This document shows, piece by piece, positions 56,409 through 64,000 of a stretch of DNA of 64,000 nucleotides; the first letter of the stretch is position 1; the number at the start of each line of letters is the position of its first letter. This DNA is from Bugula neritina (Eukaryota > Bryozoa > Gymnolaemata > Cheilostomatida > Bugulidae), in NCBI GenBank assembly GCA_964035545.1, contig OZ037772.1, positions 8,225,650-8,289,649 on the forward strand. The letters run 5' to 3'. Position numbers and translations under genes: made by a program. A model generated the notes under the pieces. It had not been told where the DNA came from. It ran no database searches and saw only the letters and a program-made list of their open reading frames with translations.

Positions 56409-58770
56409 GTGTACAATATGACACGAAAAAGAGGAAGAGCTTTGATAATAAACAACAAGAACTTTGATGAAAGACCAGATCTGTGTAGGAATGGTTCAGA
56501 TGTTGATGTTGAAAATTTATCTACCATGCTGAAGGCCTTCATGTTTGATGTTGTGACACACACAGATCTAACGGCAATGGTACATGTTAAACATATACAC
56601 TGGTTTTTAGCCTTTGGTATAGTTAATAAATAGTTGCATAGCTTGTCTTGACAGAAATTTGAGTAAACTACCTACTATTTCATTTTATTTGAACAAGTTA
56701 GAACTTGATTAGCTTCAAGAATTGCCCCTATATGGGAGATTTTGCGGTTTTCAAAATTAAAATGGTTTTTAAATAACACCAACAAAAGGTTTTAATTCTA
56801 AAATGTTTGCACTATAAAATCTTTTAGGCTATTCTGTTAACCATCAAAGATGAAGTACAACGTAAAGAACACGAAGACCTGGGATGTCATGTGTTGGTTA
56901 TCATGAGTCATGGAGGAGTGAATAACTATATCTATGGTGTTGACATGAAAGTATTCAGGCTGACAGATGTGTATGATCTACTGACACCTCTGAACTTTCC
57001 AGCCATGGCTGGGAAGCCCAAAGTTGTGATTATTGAAGCTGCTAGTGGAAGTGAGTGGCACATTTACTATATGATGTGAAACTTGAAATACTTTAAGGTT
57101 TTGCTTGGAGTCTCAGTTGTGACGCATCACATATTTCACATCTTTATATTTTTATTATCCATTGCCGGAGTAAAGCTAATTATTTTGACTTGATAGAATA
57201 TAATGTTATGTTGTATCATATTTCATATATTCCATTTATAATATCTAATAATCATACTATTCAGTTGTTTCTAAAATTGAATCATTGTCACTATAATAGT
57301 TGAGTTTTAGGAAGCTTGCTGTGCAGGTGAATATTTTCATTTTCAAGCAATCAGAGGCCTACTATATGTTACAGCAAGGACAGATGTTGGTGAAAGAGGT
57401 ATAAACCGAGCACTTGATCTTGGACAAGCTAAGGTTGAGGATTCTGTAGTAGCCAAACCTGTTGGAGTTTCTGGGGCTAAAACTGCTGAAGCTCTAACCA
57501 GACTGAATTATGATGACCTGTTAGTAATGAAGTCAAGTATGGAGTGTAAGTACTGGTGTAGTTTGCATAGCAGCCATAGTATGAATAGTTACCAGACGAA
57601 TCAGGGTCATTTTGACGAACATTAAACCCATAATAAAAGTATTAGTTGCGGCCTTTTGACCACTTTGGAATTTGCATAAAAGGAGATCCCATTTTAAACA
57701 AACCAAATTAATATTTTGGAAAATAGTATAAAAACAAAGCTATATACAATGAAATTAGCACAATTGAAGAAACCACATAGCCTAAGTGAGCAAATAGAAG
57801 CAAAGTTTTATACCTTTCAGTCTAAAAAATAGTGCAATTTTCAGGAAGAAAATTATTTTTTATAAAAGGGTCAATTGCTTTTTAAACAATATTATTAAAT
57901 TTGGCCACTGGTGCAAATAATGGAGAAATGTTACTTCAAGTTGTTTGCATGTTCCATGCCATCGGTTGTATAGATTATACATATTAGTTATATGCGGCTA
58001 TATATGTGGCTAAATGTGTGGCTAAATGTGTGCGTGTGCGTTCTTGTGTATGCATATATACGTATGTATGTATGTATATATAATTATATTGATTTCTTCA
58101 CATTTAAATTTTATAATTGCTAAATTTATTATATTGATTGTAATAATTATGCTAACATGCATCAATTAAATCGTTTTTTCTTGACATATTTTGTTTAATG
58201 TCCTTCAGCATACTTGCGCATACAAATGTTTTTTGGATGCATTTCTAAAATTGAAAAAACGCTTACTCTTTACTCACTTGTATTGTAGCATTTGTATCAC
58301 GCCGTCACCCGGTATATGGATCTCTAATGATTAGAGCTCTGGTATCGTCCATGTACACGCATGCCTGTCACCATGATCTCTACACCATATTTAAACAGGT
58401 ATTTCCATCTCTACAACTTTTTGTATGTGCATCCATTGACCATCTTGTTCATGCAGCTTGTTTTAAAATGTCTCACTACCATGCACTTTGCTAATAGCCA
58501 ATAGGAGTATAATATGATCATTTTATATAAATTGTAATGCTGAGAACCTCGTGTGATTTGCACACACCTCTGATAGGCTGAGTTTTATATATTTTATTGG
58601 AGTATAAAATTACTAGTATGTGGAGGGCGTGGTTAACTATTTAGGTGCAGACCAAAGTGAGGAAACTGTGTGTAGACAGAAATCTGCATAGTGGACAGCT
58701 GGTTGTAACTTGGGACACCCTCACTCACATGAGAAAACTTTACCTCTTTCCTGGTTTCAACGGCGAGTGA
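56409..58770 (+). CDS. C-terminal caspase-like domain, catalytic cysteine replaced
   Basis: Exons 56409-56579, 56828-57050, 57327-57545, 58289-58398, 58645-58770 (TGA). p20-like part: RGRALIINNKNFDERPDLCR then NGSDVDVENLSTML, with the S1-pocket arginine (codon 56487); VIMSHGGVNNYIYGVD carries the catalytic histidine (codon 56909). GKPKVVIIEAASG lies where caspases have QACxG: the cysteine codon is GCT (Ala) at 57041-57043, and Gln and Arg are also changed. p10-like part: FVSRRHPVYGSLMIRAL keeps the Arg of the SWR motif, and HMRKLYLFPG is the typical last strand. The fold is thus complete but should be inactive as a protease, like c-FLIP-type pseudocaspases. Likely a docking or dimerisation partner; that is inference. 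Confidence 0.85.
57546..58288. other. Intron, nothing recognised
   Basis: AT-rich, with a short GTGGCTAAAT/ATGTATGT simple-repeat tract around 58000-58080. Confidence 0.4.
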
Positions 58771-59137
58771 AGATGACTTTTAAACTACTAACTCTAAACA
58801 CACTATCTACTGTACCAGTAGGACTTCATTTCAGTTCTGATTTAGTTGAGTAGTGTTGTATTTTTCCTTAACAAGCCTCATATTATTTACATTGTAAGAA
58901 AGTAATCTTTATAGGTTCATACTTGGTAATCTTATCTTATATACATCTTCTTCTTGCATGGACTTTATGCATATTTACATTTTGGTATATATATATCTCG
59001 CTAGTAGCTTATATGTAACTATAACACATAGCTTATATATAACTAACTTTTATAGCTTGTATTTTAATAATTTCACAGGAAATTGACTTTTTTAAGGTCT
59101 TGATTTTTAGTCTCTCTTTTATCGTAGTGAAACATAA

Positions 59138-59143
59138 ATAAAG
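59138..59143 (+). terminator. Likely poly(A) signal of the large gene
   Basis: AATAAA about 370 bases after the stop codon at 58770. First canonical signal I see downstream; a 3' UTR of this length is reasonable. Confidence 0.5.
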
Positions 59144-60188
59144 TAGCTATTCATATGCAGAGCCTCTCACTGTTTCAGTTTTGATATTTGTGCATAGTTT
59201 CTGATAATAATGTGTACAGACATTTCTGTCATGTAGCCAAACCCTAATATTGCTTCTTTACCCTTTTACATTGCACAGTTGTAAGACTCTCAAACCAATT
59301 AAATGAGAGCCCTAGCCTCACTCTTGATAGTCTCTGATGGTAATAACTGGGTGGGGCTTAACCACTCTTCTTGTTGCCTCTCGTCAAATACACAGACTAC
59401 ACACAAGACTTTTATAGTGGAATAAAGGACAATTATTTATTCGTTTGTAAACAGATTTTCCTATTTTATAACATAGAAAACTTTGCCTAAGTCATACACC
59501 CACTTTCCAGATTTGAATATCACATAAGATAAAATGATAATTTTGCTGAGTTAGTAATATCCTCATAACCAACAGTATTATGTAATCTAGTCTAGAGTTA
59601 CCTTCTCCTGTCTAAGTTCCCCAACGAGTATCAAAGTGACTTGCCATCAGTGAGGTCACCACACACAAGTCGTTACCTTCAACACAGTACAAGTTTGAGC
59701 TTCTATAGTCATCATATTAGCAGTACTTTGTGGGAATCATTGCTTAGCCATAGGGACAGCTCAATTCTTCCGCAATCCTCTATTGAGTACACAGGCTACA
59801 TGCGGAAATGAAGGGCTCCTACTACTCATTGGAAAGACAGGCTACATTTGAAATACTCCCACTGAGTATTTTCTATAAGCATCTCCGAGTTGGAGGTGAG
59901 GGAGTGCAGTAGTTTGTAGTTCTCATGTTTGGAGTTACGTCCCCAACTCCAAACTTGAGAGTCCTAAGTCACTGCACTCAATCACCCCTAAATGGGACTA
60001 TTTATAGAAACTTTCCTCTCTCTACCAACACATAAGTCATACAGGTTTCCATGCAACATACCACCTCTAATGTTGGCCAACAAAAGAAATCAGGTTTAAT
60101 CTAATTGATCAATTAGCTGTCTTTATGAACTGGAATTGACCTTTCAAAAGAGACTTTTTTGGCAGAGTTCATAAACAACAGGCAGCAA
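59144..60188. other. Downstream intergenic region with a hairpin repeat
   Basis: No gene is seen. It contains the inverted repeat at 59892-59987, described separately, and GTTTCTATAAATAGT-type sequence (minus strand, about 59995-60015) also found near 2560. Confidence 0.4.
59892..59987. repeat. Inverted repeat / hairpin
   Basis: Perfect inner stem GTTTGGAGTT (59927-59936) and AACTCCAAAC (59945-59954) with an 8-base loop, extended outward by about 30 imperfectly paired bases (GGAGTGCAGT against ACTGCACTC). Neighbouring CTCCGAGTTGGAGGTGAG is also found, reversed, near 2060, so it is part of a dispersed element. Confidence 0.6.
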
Positions 60189-60190
60189 TA

Positions 60191-60521
60191 AGCCTAGGGC
60201 CACACTGTGCGTATTTTCACATGCGAAAATTGAAATCACAAGTAGCAAAGGTGTCCACTGTACGCGTTGAGAAAACATTCGCACTTGTCGCTCAGCATTT
60301 TCAATGCAAGTGCGAATCATCTCTGTCGCTGGTAGTTATTCAATGCGCCCAATTTCTTTATTTTAGTGCTACATTCCAGTAAATTGCGTTTTATTGAAAG
60401 CGAGTGCGATTTGAAAATGAAAGCTTTATTTATCACGCATCACTGATGCTACAGTGGACACCTTTGCTACTTGTGATTTCAATTTTCGCGTGCGAAAATA
60501 CGCACAGTGTGGCCCTAGGCT
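60191..60521. mobile_element. MITE-B copy 2 (full length)
   Basis: 331 bp with about 75-bp nearly perfect terminal inverted repeats starting AGCCTAGGGCCACACTG, flanked by TA on both sides (60189-60190 and 60522-60523). TA duplication suggests Tc1/mariner- or PIF-like mobilisation. No coding capacity. Confidence 0.85.
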
Positions 60522-60523
60522 TA

Positions 60524-61927
60524 CAGTACTATTTAACTTTAAATTTATATCATAGGTTTTGCGCAGATTAGTTAGATATAATATGTTTGTAACACTCTAC
60601 CCAGATATAGTAATATGTTCTGTATATATGCATTTAGTGTATTTTGTATATACGCATGTATATAGTAGTATATTCTGTATGCAAACTTGCATATAGTAGT
60701 ATGTATTATTTAATAGATACATGTATAGTTATATACTCTGTATATATACACACATGTAGTAGTGCATTGTAGAAGACTGAATTAACTATAATGTCGTAAA
60801 TAGCTTTAACCTTTTTTGTACTTGAAATTAGTATATTTAAAAGTTGGTAGCACACCCTCAGCGTTATACTGAGAAAATAGCCCAGCAGGTAACTTGAGAT
60901 TCACAAAATTTTGCAACAGCTGCAACTTTAAACATCAGGCTTCCAACTAGTTTTCATCTAGAACATTTGGTGCTGCCTGGCCAGGATTGTGTGTAAAATA
61001 CAGAGTGCACATAACATGACCCAATGAAATTATGTTCTAATTACATTCCTGATTTCATAGCATGTTATTTTGTAAGACAAGTCCTAAATCCCAAAATATT
61101 TAATAGGAAATTCTATAAGAGCTCATGCATGACCTGGTAAGTGTAACAAAACCATCTATTTTATATCTAACTGTACGAATGTATTGGAACAGGTAGCAGC
61201 CATGGCCTAAGGGTTAGCTATAAATTCCCAATAGCCCCCCTCCCCCCCCCCCCCCATCGGCCAGTGAGTTTTTGTTAATGTATTGGAAAAATAGTGGTTG
61301 GAATTAGCCACTAATAACACTTGTGTCTTTTAGCTCTTCCACTCTACATATATCTACTTGCAAGTATTGTGAGATAATATGAAATTATCTCACCCTGCAA
61401 CGAGAGAAACAAATATTACAATATGTGCATGGAGCCCAGTTTCATGATTTGCAACTTTTTATACAAAGTTGTAATTATGTGCATAATTATAATGTAAGTA
61501 CTATAATGCAATGATTATAATGGTGCAAATATATAAGTTTTATTAAGATTATTTTGTTGTCTTGGAAACAACAAACCAGCTCTGTAATACATATATTTTT
61601 ATGAAATGTACCCAACAGCTTGAACTCTATTTCACTACATAAGTTTCCAAATAATACACAGCATCCATTAAGCAAATTATTTAAAGAGGGTTGTTTTCTC
61701 CTGTTAATTAATAGATTCGCTTTTAAGGCATAAGCGTAAAACAACGTTGAAGTACTAATTAATGAGTGCGCTGTGCATTCCTCCACCAACAACATGTCCC
61801 GTTGACGACATGAAGATCTTGCGCTAAAAACCTGCTGATCACCTGTCGATGTGAAGGTTATCTGCAGTAAACTCAACTCAAGATGTTCGTTAGCTACTAG
61901 TAAACTATTGAGGACAAGTATCTGGTT
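60524..61927. other. Intergenic region, nothing certain
   Basis: AT-rich with a C homopolymer at about 61229-61253. GCCATGGCCTAAGGGTTAG at 61201 resembles an A-box and may be a SINE head fragment. The 129-residue minus-strand frame at 61487-61876 shows no domain and is probably chance. Confidence 0.35.
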
Positions 61928-62000
61928 ATGGCTTCCAGATATGGTAAATATATATCTCAGCGAGGCCCTAAAAGGATTGAAGGCTGGTTAAGAGTTTGGG
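61928..62000 (+). CDS. Possible first coding exon of a downstream gene
   Basis: ATG 61928 opens MASRYGKYISQRGPKRIE, then GWLRVW, ending at a strong donor TTTGGG|GTACGT in phase 1. The peptide is basic and unlike its simple-repeat surroundings. No second exon can be identified before the window ends, and I recognise no family. It could be chance. Confidence 0.25.
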
Positions 62001-62029
62001 GTACGTTTGATGTCAATTTTCCCTATTTT

Positions 62030-62610
62030 CAATGTAAACTACAATCATTATGATTATGATTATAATTATGATGATAATCATAATCATGATGATGATGCAA
62101 TTAAATTTAATATTATACTTAGTCGTACTCGTAGCACTAGCAACGTGAATACTTATAGCCTATCGTTAATAGTTATACTAAGTCTAATACGCATACTAAA
62201 TAACTAGTATTACTACTAATACTAGTACTAGTAGTACTAATACTAATAGTAATAGTAATTCTAATGCTAATACTAATAGTAATAGTAATACCCTAATAGA
62301 ACTAGTAATTCAGTAACTGTAAGCAATACTAATTATTACTAATAGTAATAGTAATACTAATAGTAGTTTAAGTTATAGCTAATAGTAATACTAATGAGTA
62401 ATGCAGTAATACTAAGTATAAAGTATTACTATTACTAGGCTATAACTATATATTTATAATGAGTATAACTATGCGTATTATTATTACTATTAGTATTAGT
62501 TATACTTATGGTTATCGGAATACTAATAGTAATAACTATAGTAATGGTAATACTCATAGTCACACTCTATTACTCATAGTCATACTAATACTCACACTGT
62601 AAGTGTAACT
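62030..62610. repeat. AT-rich imperfect trinucleotide tract (TAATAC/TAATAG, ATGATT)
   Basis: Hundreds of bases built from TAATAGTAATAC- and ATTATGATT-like words. Low-complexity sequence; frames through it are not genes. Confidence 0.85.
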
Positions 62611-63789
62611 GTAAATCTATTTTCAAGAGTATGGAGTTTACGACTATATCGGATTTATTGCTGATATATATTGATAATGATATGATATGACTTTGCAACT
62701 GATGGTTACATGGTTCAACTCTTATTTAATCTTTCCAATTCTCCTGGGTTATCGTCACTTCATTTTCATTTCGATTGTGGTGATGAGTTATGGCTATGGT
62801 CATGTGACTGCGTACCACAGTCTTACAAATCCAAAGTGAATTCAAAGATAGACAAATAAGCAAGTCAAAGTGAAAAATATATAGAGTTAAACCTTTGACT
62901 ATGACTACTGAATACTGGCTCATTGTGATTAACTTAGTCTAAAACTAAAGGTGCCAGTTAAAGTGTAGGCGAATTGTGACTTAATTGCCAGTCACCTATT
63001 CTTGCACTGACACTAGAAGGGATTTACTTGATAGTTTGACATAATGATAGTCATTATAATAGTGCTAATCTCTTCGTCATCATAATACTTATAATCATAT
63101 ATTGTCATATATGAATATTTCATTCATCTACAATAACTACAAGTTTTTATTTTGCAATGCAGGTTCTTATAAAATCTTGAATTTAATTTTTTCCATAGAA
63201 ATCTTGAGGAAAGAGGGGAGTAGAAACTGTACTTACATAGTGTACCTTTAAGTGTGTTCTTTCAATAACCAGACTATTGCTATACTTTTAAACACGAAAA
63301 CCTTGTCGATACTACGTTGAAACCTGAATGGTTATTTTGTAAGAAAGTTAGTCAATATTCTTAGTCGCTCTTCACCACTCTTCTGCGGTTTTATTTTATT
63401 TTTTTGTTTTATTTTTATCCTCTACAATTAGTGTGTACTAAGTATGAATTATTGATATTTGGTGAATATTGTTAGTTTGGTCAAATTAGCTGTCACTAGT
63501 TGGATCAATCCGTCTGGAGTTGTCTCACAGATGACAGGATTTTCTCTCTAACTTGTAACTGAATGATAAAAGAGGCGGAGTGATTAACTATTACTTGATA
63601 ATTTAAGTCTCATTTCACTACTTGACAATTTCAGTCTAATTCTACTACTCAGTAATTCAAATTTCATATTATAAATTAAAACTCACTATTCAGATATTTC
63701 AAGATCTATTAAACTTTTCCAATCTGAAAATTCAGTGTACCATGTGGTGAGAATTTTTCAATGGTTCGGTTTTGATGCCTGCTCTACTG
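62611..63789. other. AT-rich sequence, nothing recognised
   Basis: No exon, RNA gene or mobile element is evident. Confidence 0.4.
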
Positions 63790-64000
63790 TATAACACACA
63801 GTGTATAGTCTACTATATAATATACTGTATAGCACACTGTATAGTCTACGTGATGTACTGTATATCACACCGTATAGTCTACGTGATGTACTGTATATAA
63901 CAGTGTATAGTCTACTATATAATATACTGTATAGCACACAGTGTATAGTCTACTATATAATATACTGTATAGCACACTGTATAGTCTACGTGATGTATTG
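63790..64000. repeat. Tandem satellite-like repeat running off the window
   Basis: Higher-order array of ACTGTATAGCACACTG, TATAGTCTACGTGATGTA and TATAGTCTACTATATAATA words recurring every 30-45 bases. The array continues past the window edge. Confidence 0.85.

Larger units (their letters stand above)
5515..58770 (+). other. Predicted giant multi-domain gene (helical modules - LRR - ROC-COR - pseudocaspase)
   Basis: Coding exons chained by GT-AG sites and phase run from ATG 5515 to TGA 58770: 44 exons, total 9264 nt, divisible by three, about 3087 residues. Order: residues 1-27 N-terminus; ~28-1386 four helical modules; ~1387-1461 cap; ~1462-1669 nine LRRs; ~1670-1781 linker; ~1782-1857 second cap; ~1858-2140 LRRs; ~2140-2320 ROC; ~2380-2690 COR; ~2716-2805 linker; ~2806-3087 caspase fold. 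Three Gypsy elements, solo LTRs and MITEs sit in its introns. The joint 25654 to 33422 is the weakest: exon 25598-25654 could instead end a separate gene at the TAG at 25658-25660, with the LRR-ROCO part starting elsewhere, for example ATG 26607. One decayed LRR exon (49665) must be skipped. Transcript data would settle the model. Confidence 0.5.

Noticed and set aside
56409-58770. An active caspase
   Set aside because: The QACxG cysteine is alanine in the only frame compatible with splicing, so protease activity is not supported.
61487-61876. 129-residue minus-strand protein
   Set aside because: No domain, no splice context, AT-rich low-information composition; likely a chance frame.
110-64000. 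CRISPR array or bacterial operon
   Set aside because: Repeats are microsatellites, MITEs or module duplications; genes have spliceosomal introns and retrotransposons, so the DNA is eukaryotic.

Overview
The window is nuclear DNA from an intron-rich invertebrate animal. Host sequence is AT-rich and carries GT-AG introns, tRNA-derived SINEs, MITEs and Ty3/Gypsy elements. The species cannot be read from the sequence. An aquatic, early-branching or invertebrate metazoan (for example a sponge or cnidarian) fits the LRR-ROCO and caspase-fold content, but that is inference.

Layout: (1) 1-1338 holds the last two coding exons of a + strand gene behind an AC microsatellite. (2) 1339-5514 has no gene; it holds a SINE, a large palindrome and two MITEs. 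(3) 5515-58770 holds one very large + strand gene or two adjacent ones. My splice reconstruction gives 44 exons whose lengths sum to 9264 nt (3088 codons including stop) with compatible phases throughout. The order is a short N-terminus, four tandem ~338-residue helical modules, a ~75-residue cap plus nine single-LRR exons, an acidic linker, a second copy of the cap, double-LRR exons, a ROC-COR GTPase unit, another linker, and a C-terminal caspase fold whose catalytic cysteine position is alanine. The joint between the helical modules (ending at 25654) and the first LRR block (33422) is the weakest; two genes are possible. (4) 58771-64000 is the 3' UTR, a MITE, simple repeats and a possible first exon of another gene at 61928.

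Mobile DNA fills the introns. Gypsy element 1 (11212-18535, +) has nearly identical LTRs but broken frames. Element 2 (36616-44188, +) is older and riddled with stops, with an extra zinc-finger/coiled-coil region. Element 3 (28322-32885, -) has identical 121-bp LTRs and an uninterrupted gag-pol frame. Solo LTRs lie at 21849, 50253 and 54989. MITE-A occupies the same intron in three helical-module units, so it predates their duplication; element 1 and the 21849 solo LTR came later.

The domain order suggests a scaffold or sensor: repeats and LRRs could bind partners, ROC-COR could act as a GTP switch, and the inactive caspase fold could dock caspases or adaptors without cleaving. This is inference from domain families; the helical module itself is not recognised.
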